This document shows, one piece after another, positions 31,851-40,610 of a stretch of 64,000 nt of DNA. A program made the position numbers and the translations under genes. The stretch comes from Nannobrachium achirus (lineage: Eukaryota > Chordata > Actinopteri > Myctophiformes > Myctophidae): assembly GCA_963921795.1 (NCBI GenBank), contig OY997651.1, positions 45,087,828 to 45,151,827 of the forward strand. The letters run 5' to 3'. The notes under the pieces were generated by a model. The model was not told the origin of the DNA, searched no databases, and saw only the letters and a list, made by a program, of their open reading frames with translations. How positions within the stretch are numbered: the stretch's first letter is position 1; every line of letters starts with the position of its first letter.

Positions 31851-32479
31851 AAAAATGTATTTTGCAAAGATTTACCTGCTGGTGGCGCTATGACAGGCCA
31901 GTGTGAAAGGGGTGGCATATGTTCTTTGACCTAGTGGGAATACAGTATGTGTGCCAAATGTCATGGAAATTGCAATCTGCCTCCATGATTTGAGGCACTT
32001 TGTTCAAAACTGACGAATCCTGCAAACTTTGGAAGCCAATATTAGCCAATTCGGATGGGGTATGAAATATCAGATCTTTTGATAAAATCTGATCAAGTAA
32101 TATCAAAGAACAGCAGCAAACATAAGTTTGTACACAAGTTTACCTCCTGGTGGTGCTATAAAGAGCAAATGTGAGAAATGCATGGCAAGGGTTTTGCCTT
32201 GGCCTCTAGGAAGTGCACATACAATGTTTTCCACTGATCAGTGGAGTTAAAGGTAAAAACACAAATGTTCTGACTAGTGGGAACTTGCATGCCCAATTTC
32301 ACTTTTTGCCAGACCCATGAAATGGGTAGGCCTACATAAGCAAATGTCTGTCCGGGTTTTCTATATAAAGGGTATATATGATGATGACATGATGATGACA
32401 TGCCTACAAAAGGCATGATGTCATAAATGATGATGACAGACAGGGGGTCTGGCACAACCAGGTTGACCTGGTCTAGTTA
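31851..32479. repeat. GTGGCGCTA-rich dispersed repeat
   Basis: Three phrases of the type TACCTGCTGGTGGCGCTAT…AAATGTGAGAAATG occur (about 31610, 31870 and 32140). They are related to the GCTCCTACAG repeat at 12005. No coding. Confidence 0.55.
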
Positions 32480-32674
32480 ACTAGTAATAAAGTTTACAAA
32501 AAAATGTAGTGGAGTAAAAGTACAACATTTGGATCCGAGATATAGTGGAGTAGAAGTAAAAGGAATTTTGAAAATTATTGGAATGTTGGAAATACTCAAG
32601 TAAAGTACAAATACTTCCAAATTGTGCTTAAGTACGGTACTTAAGTAAATGTTCTTAGTTACTTTACACCACTG
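32480..32674. mobile_element. TAC repeat, right portion
   Basis: Ends ACTTTACACCACTG at 32661-32674, a few bases before the DIRS element. Confidence 0.75.
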
Positions 32675-32687
32675 CCAAACAACGGTA

Positions 32688-32703
32688 GGTTCCGTACGGA
32701 ACC
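32688..32703. repeat. 16-bp perfect palindrome at the DIRS 3' end
   Basis: GGTTCCGTACGGAACC is its own reverse complement. It lies just inside the left end of the element and again in the internal complementary region. It is absent from the right end. Confidence 0.9.
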
Positions 32704-32723
32704 ATTGTTTACTTAGAGATGGA

Positions 32724-32807
32724 AGGATGACCTCCCACTTGGGTAATGACGCCCCCTGGCGTTCATTCAGAGAAACTACTTCAGCTCCCGTACTACGTAG
32801 GTAGAAG
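32724..32807. repeat. DIRS inverted terminal repeat, left
   Basis: 84 bp from AGGATGACCTCCCAC to CTACGTAGGTAGAAG, identical to the reverse complement of 38924-39007. Confidence 0.95.
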
Positions 32808-32922
32808 GGCCTGTCACTCAAACCCCGGAGTGACCCGCCCCCCGCTATATAAGCGCCCGGGGCGGAAACAACTTCCTCTAATACCACTCTCTGCCACATT
32901 CAGTGAAACAGAGGGGCATTAT

Positions 32923-33015
32923 GTGGGAGGTCATCCTTCCATCTCTAAGTAAACAATGGTTCCGTACGGAACCTACCGTTTACTGTCAAGATTCCAGGAT
33001 GACCTCCCACTTGGG
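32923..33015. repeat. DIRS internal complementary region
   Basis: Positions 32923-32980 are the exact reverse complement of the left terminus 32681-32738. Positions 32978-33015 are the exact reverse complement of the right terminus 38988-39025. The two overlap only at GTT (32978-32980), that is, AAC. In the DIRS model this region templates completion of the circular DNA intermediate. Confidence 0.95.
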
Positions 33016-33322
33016 ATTCTTAAACTCCCCGATAAGCCACAACCTACTCTCACACCCCCACACCCCCTCATACGGGTGAGCACAGCCCAAACGGGCGTGA
33101 CCCATCACCCACTGAAGGTCCCAGGCCCACCGGACCTGGGTGTGAAGGAACGAGAAAATAGAGAGAGAGACCCTGACAGACCGAAGTCCGCCTCATTCAA
33201 CTAAATGAACGGACAAGTCCGCCTTATAAGTAAGACACTCTATATAAGGAAACACAGGGTCCCCCCCCAAAAACGCCCCAGGTGGCTACATGCCCACCTG
33301 TGGGAGGGGAAAATCCACCCCT
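33016..33322 (-). other. DIRS 3' untranslated part
   Basis: Between the recombinase stop and the internal complementary region. No open frame or other repeat recognised. Confidence 0.7.
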
Positions 33323-34370
33323 CTATGACCTAGAGGAGGTGGCTGCACCCAGAACCGAATGCGCTAGCGAAGAGGATTCGATATCCAGGTGATAATAGGC
33401 TGCAAAGGTAGAAGGCGAAGACCAATTCGCCGAAACACAAATCTCCTGAACGGAGACTCCCTTTGCCAGTGCCCACGAAGTAGCCACACCCCTAGTACTA
33501 TGGGCTTTAAGTGCCGCCGGCACTTCCACGCCTGCACTAGAGTAGGCCAGCCTAATAGCATCCACAATCCACCTCGAAAGAGTGGGTCTAGACACCGGCT
33601 TTCTGACAAGAACATTGCCCATTTCCACGAAGAGCTGGGAAGAAGCTCTAGAACTAGCAGTCCTGTCATAGTAGGCCCTCAGCGCCCTGACAGGGCAAAG
33701 GCAATTAAGCCGCTCATCCTCCACCGAGACAAACGGAGGAGGATGAAAAGCCAAAAGAACTACAGGTTCCTTAGGAACCACCATGTTCTTAGGAACAAAC
33801 TTAAGATGAGGCTTGAGCAACACCTTGAAATCATTGTTCATAAACTGCATGCACTCCGCAGACACCGAGAGAGCCTGCAGATCACTAACTCTTTTAGCCG
33901 TAGCCAGAGCCAGCAAAAGAGCCGTCTTGAAACTTAAAAGTTTCAAAGGCAACCTCACAAGCGGCTCAAAGGGAGCCCGACACAGGCCCCCCAGAACCAC
34001 CTGCAGGTCCCAAACCGGGAACAAAGACCTAGTCACCGGCCTCAAACGTTCAACTCCTTGCATGAACTTGATGACCTCCGGGACTTTAGAAGGTGCCTTG
34101 CCCGCCACCCCCAGGTGACAGGCATTGATAGCCGCCAGATACCCCCTAAGGGTAGAAAATGCCAGACCACTTTTCAAACGGTCCTGCATAAATTCCAGAA
34201 TTTCCTGGGCTGACGCCACATGAGCCACCACAGGTGGATCACGCGACTCACACCAGTCCTCAAAGGCATTCCACCTTCCATCATAAGACGCCCTTGTAGA
34301 GGGCGCCTTAGCACTCTGAATGGTGGCAACCACATCAGAAGAAAAACCAGCTGCCAGCAGGTTCAACCTT
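33323..34370 (-). CDS. DIRS tyrosine recombinase
   Basis: This is the C-terminal ~348 codons of a 1158-codon open frame that extends to 36799. An arm/core DNA-binding part starts around RLNLLAAGF and includes STRASYDGRWNAFEDWC. The catalytic part shows the tyrosine-recombinase residues: R in LATAKRVSDL (residue about 970 of the long frame), H-x-x-R in AHSTRGVA (about 1100 and 1103), and Y in FAAYYHLD (about 1135/1136). The enzyme is expected to integrate the circular DNA form without target duplication. It lies in the -1 frame relative to the RT frame and begins just where that frame stops (34363). Expression may therefore need -1 frameshifting or a separate mRNA. No ATG is near the domain start, so the start given is a domain boundary. 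Confidence 0.9.
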
Positions 34371-37107
34371 TCACGTGCCAAACCCACAGGTCTAGGGCCT
34401 GCGGGTCTTGGTGGAAGATATCCCCCTTGGCCTGACTCAACAGACCCCTGTACTGGGGCAGCCGCCAACCCGGTTCGCAAAGGAGAGGGGCGATCGCCGA
34501 TCTCCACGTGCCCTTGTAGGGAGCCACCAGGAGCATCTCCAGACCGAACCTCCTGACTCTCTCCAGAGTAGGACGAATTAGGTCGAAGGGGGGAAACGCG
34601 TACAGTAGACCTCTCGGCCACTTGTGCGCGAAGGCGTCCAACCCCAAGCGGGGACTGCCCTTCACTGCGAAGAAATACGGACACTTCGTATTCTCCGCTG
34701 ACGCGAACAGGTCCGCCACTGGCTGACCGAATTTGCGAAAAATTTGACACGCCACCCTGGGGTGGAGAGACCAGTCCTCGTAGCGAGGGCCTCCCCTGGA
34801 CAGGAGATCTGCACCGCTGTTGAGGAGACCAGGGACGTGTGTGGCCCTGATCGACTTGATGCGTGACACACACCAAATCGTTAGTTCTCGAGCCAGACGA
34901 TCCAGTGGCAATGAAGACAGGCCCCCTTGTTTGTTGACGTAAAACATGGCCGTCGTATTGTCGGTCCTGACCAGGACGTGACAATGTAAAATCAGGGGCT
35001 CGAAGTGCTTGAGCGCCAGTAGTATTGCCATCAACTCCAAATAGTTGATGTGATGACCCTTCATCTCTGGGGGCCAAAGACCCTGCGCTGTGCGCCCCTC
35101 GTGAGTGGCGCCCCACCCACTGAGACTGGCGTCTGTCGTGATCGACTTGTGGGAGACCACCTCGCCCACCGAGACTCCGCTGGTGAGGAACCCCTCCACC
35201 CGCCAAGGAGACAGGGTGATCGCGCAAGCCGGGGACACCGTAACCTTCTTGTACTTCAAGGAGGGCGGGATCCCGAGAGATAACATCCAACGTTGAAAAG
35301 GTCTCATATGAAACCTGCCTAAACGTAACAGATGTACTGCGGAGGCCATCATTCCCGTCAGTACCATACAACTCTCGTAAGTGACCTCCTGGCCCACATG
35401 AAAAGAGTCGAGGCATTTCCGAAACCTGTCCACCCTGTCCTCTGAGAGACGGGCCGACATGTCGGACGAGTCCAGAAGGGCCCCGATGAAGGTAAGACGA
35501 CGCGCTGGAATCAACATGCTCTTGCCGTGGTTGACTATAAAACCTAAGGCCTTCAGGTGAGCCAAAACCACTTGTGTGTGACGCGCCACTTCGTGGGCGG
35601 AGCTCGCTGAAATCATCCAATCGTCTATGTACGTCGCCAGCCTGACGCCCTGCCGTCTCAGAGGCGCGATGGCAGCTTCGGTCACTTTCACGAACACCCT
35701 CGGGCGCAGTGAAAGACCGAAAGGGAGTACTGTGTACTCGTACAGGCGACCCTCGAAGGCGAAACGTAGAAATTTTCTGTGTGGAGGATAAATCTGAACG
35801 TGCTGATAGGCGTCCTTCAGATCCACTGAACAGTGGAAATCCCCCTGCCTGACCGACCGTAACATGGTGGGAACTGTTAGCATCCTGAAAACGTATTTCT
35901 TCAGGTAAACGTTTAGTGCCTTTAAGTCCAGGATGGGACGTAGCCCCCCCCCTTTCTTCTGCACCAGGAAATAACGGCTCCAAAATCCCAGGCGGGATTG
36001 GGTCTCGTCCAGCTCCACTATAGCCCCCTTGCTTAGCAGGGAGCTGATCTCCTCTCTCAAAAGATCTGCTTTTACCCCTCGCGCCCTGGTATAAATAACC
36101 CTGCTTGAAAGCGGGGGTATGTCTGCGAACTGTAACCTGTAACCTCTGGTTATCGTTCGAAATACCCAATGGCTCGGGTTGCATAATTTCCACTGGTCCG
36201 CGCAGCGCGCCAGCGTGTTTTGGGAGAGAGAAACCACACCACTGTGCTTCCGCGACGTCGGAGCTTTTGGGCGACAGGACCGGAAGCGGTAGGCCTGCGT
36301 ATCCGTCTCCGGAACGACCGGAAGCGGAGGGCAAGGACTCAATAGGCCGCATGGCGGAGGAAACACCTTCTGGTTGTACCGCTTGACTAGCGGAGCGTTT
36401 TGGCGGTGGGACCGGAAGCGGGGAGCGAGCGAATCCGTATCCGGTGTAACCGGAAGCGTTCGAACTTCGCTTGATAGAGAGGCAGGAAGAACATAGCGGT
36501 TGGTCTGATAAGCAGACTCGACCACAACTAAAGCATTCTCCCCTGACGGGGGAGGAACTTTTACGTTTAATACCTGCGCTATGGCCTTTATGCTTGTCCC
36601 TTGACGAGGGCTCATAGTAGGCCGACAGAAATTGTGACTCATTGTTAAATTCATTGCCTTGTCCACGCGAGGGGTATTCTCCTCGCGTGTATGAGGAACC
36701 AAATAATTGTTTGACATTAACATTACTGGTTGCTGATAAAACCTGTGATTGACTAAAGAGTCCTGACGGGACTTCATCATCTTTACAGGAGGCATGCAAA
36801 ATGGAGTCGTCTGTGCTAGTGCGACAGAGTTGGACAGAAACAGACTTTGTTCTTTCAACAGATTTATCTGGGACACAGGAGGCATATACATTGACATTTT
36901 CATTCTCATTTCCCCGACGCGGGGTACAGAAATCAAACGTCCTCGTTTGGGGGGAGGGGGACCGGGTGACACCTCGGACCCCCGCCCCAACACAATCCCC
37001 CTTTTTCCAGTGTCATTTGCGCTGTCCCCTACCACGGCCCCCGCGGAAGGAGGACGGCTGCCTGTTGTCCTTGGACGAGCGGCGCGTTTGAGCGCGGTCG
37101 GGAACCG
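34363..37107 (-). CDS. DIRS reverse transcriptase, RNase H and methyltransferase-like frame
   Basis: The frame is open from just after the gag TAG (37108) to 34363. No ATG marks a start: the first in-frame candidate near 37035 is GTG. Counting from 37035 (890 codons), residues about 280-310 carry the DIRS-type lead-in WVFRTITRGYRLQF. The RT core follows, with SVDLKDAY (about 403-410), LPFGLSL (437-443) and YIDDW (469-473). RNase H residues are visible as TTDAS (D635), YLELM (E667), RTDNT (D692) and GADLLS (D743). The methyltransferase-like domain typical of DIRS elements is at about 773-850 (ADLFASAENTKCPYF, LYAFPPFDLI, LLVAPYKGTW). The first ~270 codons are not recognisable and overlap another long frame that looks at least as protein-like. 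All core catalytic motifs are present. Confidence 0.9.
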   Translation of the reverse strand, partial: RFPTALKRAARPRTTGSRPPSAGAVVGDSANDTGKRGIVLGRGSEVSPGPPPPKRGRLISVPRVGEMRMKMSMYMPPVSQINLLKEQSLFLSNSVALAQTTPFCMPPVKMMKSRQDSLVNHRFYQQPVMLMSNNYLVPHTREENTPRVDKAMNLTMSHNFCRPTMSPRQGTSIKAIAQVLNVKVPPPSGENALVVVESAYQTNRYVLPASLSSEVRTLPVTPDTDSLAPRFRSHRQNAPLVKRYNQKVFPPPCGLLSPCPPLPVVPETDTQAYRFRSCRPKAPTSRKHSGVVSLSQNTLARCADQWKLCNPSHWVFRTITRGYRLQFADIPPLSSRVIYTRARGVKADLLREEISSLLSKGAIVELDETQSRLGFWSRYFLVQKKGGGLRPILDLKALNVYLKKYVFRMLTVPTMLRSVRQGDFHCSVDLKDAYQHVQIYPPHRKFLRFAFEGRLYEYTVLPFGLSLRPRVFVKVTEAAIAPLRRQGVRLATYIDDWMISASSAHEVARHTQVVLAHLKALGFIVNHGKSMLIPARRLTFIGALLDSSDMSARLSEDRVDRFRKCLDSFHVGQEVTYESCMVLTGMMASAVHLLRLGRFHMRPFQRWMLSLGIPPSLKYKKVTVSPACAITLSPWRVEGFLTSGVSVGEVVSHKSITTDASLSGWGATHEGRTAQGLWPPEMKGHHINYLELMAILLALKHFEPLILHCHVLVRTDNTTAMFYVNKQGGLSSLPLDRLARELTIWCVSRIKSIRATHVPGLLNSGADLLSRGGPRYEDWSLHPRVACQIFRKFGQPVADLFASAENTKCPYFFAVKGSPRLGLDAFAHKWPRGLLYAFPPFDLIRPTLERVRRFGLEMLLVAPYKGTWRSAIAPLLCEPGWRLPQYRGLLSQAKGDIFHQDPQALDLWVWHVKG
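34371..36799 (-). CDS. Long second open frame upstream of the recombinase, partly zinc-finger-like
   Basis: The recombinase frame stays open for over 2.4 kb upstream, overlapping the RT frame at -1. From about 36200 to 34371 it is most likely a by-product of the RT coding sequence. From about 36800 to 36200 its translation is low-complexity, charged and serine-rich. It contains a cysteine cluster ECFSCGRVC…PLCSSC (about residues 88-106, genomic about 36480-36540) that could bind zinc. In the same place the RT frame has no recognised domain. This part may therefore be the truly used frame: an N-terminal extension of pol or a separate small protein. The frame is even open further upstream to a TGA at 37013. 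The given start codon is TTG, so the real start is unknown. Confidence 0.4.
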
Positions 37108-38751
37108 CTACCTTGCTGCGGGGCCTGTCAGGCGCCCTGGCTGTAGAGGCTCCCCTGGAGGCGGAAGAGTGCTTCTTGTAGGAAGCCGAGCGTCCCCTCT
37201 CCCTGCCACTGCGTCCTTTTTCGGTTCGAGGTCGACGTAGTCGAGCCAGCGGGCTCTCTCCGACTGGAGGTTGTAGTCCATGGCCCTGCCCATCCACTTG
37301 ACAGCATGCCAATTGACTTTTAGCATGATGTCAAATAGAGTGTTTAACTCGGCTGTGTGTTCCCCCGTGGGCAGACCCTTGACCAGGTCCTTGGTGGAAG
37401 CGATCAGGAGCTGGTTCAGATTTATATCTTTAGCGGCCAGAACAGCGGCCCGGTAGGCGTTCCGGGCCCTGTCTGACTGCATCTTATCCTCCAGGACGTT
37501 GAACCCCGGCGGGTTGGTGCCGACGGGGCCGACGAACGGCCCGTTCTTAGCCGTGCCCACTTCTTTATACTGGGGTCTGACAGAACCCAGAAAAGATTGT
37601 GCTAAAAGGTGGTCCAAGTTGGGGCAGGTGGACATGCCTGCCTCAGCACCGCCAACCACATCCAGCATAGAATAGGACAGCTTTTTGGGGTCCTTGTGTG
37701 ACTTCCATGATGACTGTAGCGCTTTAGTGAATCCCTTCACCAGCGGCAGCCTGGAGAGGACATACGGAGCGGGAGCCGAGGGCTCCTGCCCGGGCATTTC
37801 GTCATCATCCTCGGCCTCTTCAGAGGGGAGAGGAGGTGGCAGCTCCTCTCCCACTCTGGCAATGGCCCTCATGTAGACAGTGAGATGATCCAGCATCTCC
37901 GTTGCAGAATCAACGTCGTCTACCACCTCTCCACCCGCTTGACTGGCGGGTGGAGGGGCAGTAGAGCCTGAGGGGGACTGGGGGGTCCCTGCGGCGTCCA
38001 GTTGACGTGCTGGAGCCGCAGGGGCATTACCTTTCACTGTAACGGTAAGGCGAGAGCCATCATCCTCCGCCATGTCCTCCACCTCCTCGTCCTCAGAGTA
38101 GCTTGAGTACGAACCCTCGCTCTGACTGGAGCTCATGTCCGACTCGCGCCTGAAGGATCGGACTGTTTTGTTAATGTTCACGTCGAGGGGGACGTCCCCG
38201 ACGGTCACATCACAACGCTTCTTTTTAGGCACCTCGCCCGTAGGAGAAATGGTTACCGGAGGGAAGTTAGACTTCTTAGTCTGCTTCCTCGCGGCAGCTC
38301 CGCCAGACCCGCCAGCTCCAGTGACAGTGGAGCTAGCTGCGGTCGGCTGCACGGCAGGCGGTGTCTCACGTCGCTTGGCGCCATCTTGACTAACGGTGGC
38401 GCGCTGCTGAACAAGCGGTGCCCCGGACGGCAGCGCCGCACCTTGACTATCGGTGCGGGCTGCCTGGGGGCGGAACGCCTGGGCTGTAGGATCCAGAGTG
38501 GCAAGCCCTCCTGGTGGAGCGCAGGCTCCGAGGCCTGCCCTAGCCAGGTAGAACCGATGTAGCAGGACAGCGTGGTCGAAGACCTCACAGGCCTCACAGA
38601 AGGGCCCTGCTCTCCCCGGAGGACTCAGGGCAGCGTAGGCATGTCCGACGCCCATACAACCAGCACAGAGAGGATGTCCATCCTGTCCGTCGATTAGTCC
38701 TGTGCAACCCGGGTAATCACAATTCCTCGGCAGAAAGGCGAGAGGATCCAT
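37108..38751 (-). CDS. DIRS gag-like protein
   Basis: 547 codons from the ATG at 38749-38751 to a TAG at 37108-37110. The N-terminus has a zinc-binding-like set (C11, C16, H26, C29, C32, H37, then C…C in FCEACEVFDH). The middle is acidic and serine-rich (about 200-240), and a conserved gag-like region follows (SRLPLVKGFTKALQSSWKSH … NWHAVKWMGRAM). It should package the retrotransposon RNA in cytoplasmic particles (inference from family position). A competing -1 frame at 37013-37312 encodes an Arg/Gly/Ser-rich tail ending FRGGRGRGQRK, which looks like a nucleic-acid-binding gag C-terminus. The protein may switch frame near 37230. The RT frame follows in the same frame after the single TAG. Confidence 0.85.
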   Translation of the reverse strand: MDPLAFLPRNCDYPGCTGLIDGQDGHPLCAGCMGVGHAYAALSPPGRAGPFCEACEVFDHAVLLHRFYLARAGLGACAPPGGLATLDPTAQAFRPQAARTDSQGAALPSGAPLVQQRATVSQDGAKRRETPPAVQPTAASSTVTGAGGSGGAAARKQTKKSNFPPVTISPTGEVPKKKRCDVTVGDVPLDVNINKTVRSFRRESDMSSSQSEGSYSSYSEDEEVEDMAEDDGSRLTVTVKGNAPAAPARQLDAAGTPQSPSGSTAPPPASQAGGEVVDDVDSATEMLDHLTVYMRAIARVGEELPPPLPSEEAEDDDEMPGQEPSAPAPYVLSRLPLVKGFTKALQSSWKSHKDPKKLSYSMLDVVGGAEAGMSTCPNLDHLLAQSFLGSVRPQYKEVGTAKNGPFVGPVGTNPPGFNVLEDKMQSDRARNAYRAAVLAAKDINLNQLLIASTKDLVKGLPTGEHTAELNTLFDIMLKVNWHAVKWMGRAMDYNLQSERARWLDYVDLEPKKDAVAGRGDARLPTRSTLPPPGEPLQPGRLTGPAAR

Positions 38752-38923
38752 GGCGAAGCAGTGTAGCTAACGTTAACAAAGGAAGCTATCGAGCTAACGA
38801 GCTAACGGCTAATGCTAGGCCACGCTTGATTCGGGCAGAGGCCTGAACAAGCGAACAGCAGAACAAACTTTTTTAGATAAGTAGTAGAAAACCGTCGATT
38901 TGAGACGGGAAAAGGATGAGATT
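38752..38923 (-). other. DIRS 5' untranslated leader
   Basis: Between the right inverted repeat and the gag ATG. Repeated GCTAACG/GCTAACGG words (38768-38812) are the only feature. Probably holds the promoter or leader of the element, but no motif is clear. Confidence 0.5.
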
Positions 38924-39007
38924 CTTCTACCTACGTAGTACGGGAGCTGAAGTAGTTTCTCTGAATGAACGCCAGGGGGCGTCATTACCCAAGTGGGAGG
39001 TCATCCT
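38924..39007. repeat. DIRS inverted terminal repeat, right
   Basis: Reverse complement of 32724-32807, 84 of 84 positions. The outer 18 bases (39008-39025) differ from the left end, which carries a longer outer arm of 43 bases. Confidence 0.95.
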
Positions 39008-39297
39008 GGAATCTTGACAGTAAACAACTCTTCCCCAACTCCCCCCCCCCAGATTGGTTTCACAGGCGTTGAGAGAAGAGAATCTGTGGCGTGCATCGTC
39101 CAGCTAGCAGCCTAATCTGTGCCTCTCACACCCCGTTTCTGAATTAACTGTCCTCATTATCACTCTCTTCCAGAAACTAACTCTCTCTCTCTCTTTTTTT
39201 TTATTTATTCCCTCCATCCGGCTCCCTCTCTCTGCCACCACTTCTCCTCTCTCCTCCTCCTCTCCCCCATCGCCTGTTCTCCCCATTCCCCCAAAAT

Positions 39298-39568
39298 ATA
39301 ATTGTCGTCGTTGGGTGGAAACCTTGTATGTGCAAAACCATTTGTTTTGTATTCATCGTTGTTAAAAGCGATTTAAAATAGTGAAAATAGCCGATCTACA
39401 AGCACACAACGCCTTGCACCGCGAGGCGTTGTGTGCTTGTAGATCTGCTGTTTTCACTAGTTTCGTGCGGCGGTCTTGTGCGATGAAGCAGGGCTTTGCT
39501 TTACGAAAAAAAAAATACAAATTTGAAACTTGGAGATACGAGATTTCTTCGCGACAGTGACGATATAT
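39298..39568. mobile_element. Miniature element with ATATCG-type ends
   Basis: TTGTCGTCGTTGGGTGGAAACC on the left is mirrored, imperfectly, by GATTTCTTCGCGACAGTGACGATATAT on the right. The centre is the palindromic module 39379-39459. Confidence 0.8.
39379..39459. repeat. AATAGCAGATC palindrome, ACACAACGCCTCGC form
   Basis: 39-bp arms (39379-39417 and 39421-39459) around ACC, with about three mismatches. The stem base TAGTGAAAATAG is longer than in other families. Confidence 0.9.
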
Positions 39569-39805
39569 AAATAAATAAAAAACTGGGTCAACAGCAGAGA
39601 GAGATAAAGGGAGAGAAGGGAAAGATTAAAGAGGGACCATTTTTCTTTCTTTTCCGTTCAATCGCCTGAAGTGATTCCTATTTTTTCTTTTTTTAGAGGG
39701 GGACTAGCCAAGCACCCATGTGGCCCACATGCAGGCGAGACAGCACTTTGTGTTAATTTATTTTAGGTGTATTTATTTCAATGTCGTTTGGATTGGTTAT
39801 CGGAT
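39569..39805. other. Unassigned stretch
   Basis: Purine-rich GAGAGATAAAGGG segment, nothing else recognised. Confidence 0.3.
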
Positions 39806-40610
39806 GGGCAGTGGTATTTGTACTTAACTTGTGTGTTTCCAATTTCCAATACTTTGTTATATTACTTTGTGGATTTTGATTACTGTTACATAACATGCAG
39901 TATACATTTCAGACGTTTTTAAAATAGCTGATCTACAAGCTCACGACGAGATGCATTGTGAGCTTTTGCTATTTTAAGTACATTTATTAAAACCTCCACC
40001 AGCTGTCAGTCAGTCAGTCAGTCAGTCAGTCAGTCAGTCAGTCAGTCTGTCAGTCTGTCAGTCACACGTCACACTTTTGCCCTTCTCATATCTCCGCCAC
40101 CGTTGCCCCGATCCATGTCAAACTTTGCACACACACTCCTTGGCTGCCAAACCACAACCTCATTTCTCACATGGCCCTATTCTAGTGCCACCATGAGGCC
40201 CGATTCTTGTAAAACACATTTTTGGACACTGCTCCTACAGATTTTGCCCTAAAATCACATGAAGCGATACACAGTATCTCGAAAGTCATGTCAGCAAAAT
40301 GCATCTGTCCCATCTAGCGCCACCATCAGCCCCGATTTAAAAAAATAAAATAAAAATTAGGACACTGCTCCTACAGATTTTGCCCTAAAATCACGCAAAG
40401 CGGTACACAGTATCTCTAAAGTCATGTCATCAACATGGACAGACCAATTTGTGTATACATACGACCTGACAAGCTTATCTCCCGATTAGGGAGTCTTACT
40501 GGTTTTATACTTTTACTTAAATCCGGACTTTTACTTGTAACAGTGTATTTCTACATTGCAGTGTATTGATACTTTTACGTATAAGTAACAATTGTGAGTA
40601 GGCTACTTTT
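39806..40610. mobile_element. TAC repeat enclosing GCTCCTACAG repeat and (GTCA)n
   Basis: TAC sequence at about 39806-39990 and 40495-40615 surrounds the dispersed repeat. (GTCA)n of about 12 units lies at 40005-40062. The inner boundary phrases AAACCTCCACC and AGGGAGTCTTACTGG match those at 12005 and 50440. A degraded palindrome is at 39918-39975. Confidence 0.65.

Larger units (their letters stand above)
32681..39025 (-). mobile_element. DIRS-group tyrosine-recombinase retrotransposon, apparently full length
   Basis: The 6345-bp element starts AACGGTAGG and ends GACAGTAAAC. It has 84-bp identical inverted terminal repeats, an internal complementary region, and three long frames on the minus strand in the order gag, RT/RNase H/methyltransferase-like, tyrosine recombinase. 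The internal region spells the junction of the two ends joined through a single AAC, so the ends share this trinucleotide, as known for DIRS circles. The flanks CTGCCAAAC and AACTCTTCC show no longer target duplication, consistent with integration by tyrosine recombinase. Intact long frames and identical repeats suggest recent insertion. Confidence 0.95.

Noticed and set aside
32688-32980. Ngaro/PAT-type split direct repeats
   Set aside because: The ends are inverted repeats with an internal complementary region, the DIRS layout, not split direct repeats.
33389-33937. Plus-strand frames within the DIRS element (also 36794-37240)
   Set aside because: They are antisense shadows of the recombinase and gag/RT coding regions.
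32681-39025. Retrovirus or LTR element
   Set aside because: No long terminal repeats, no primer-binding site, no protease or integrase. Inverted ends, an internal complementary region and a tyrosine recombinase identify the DIRS group.
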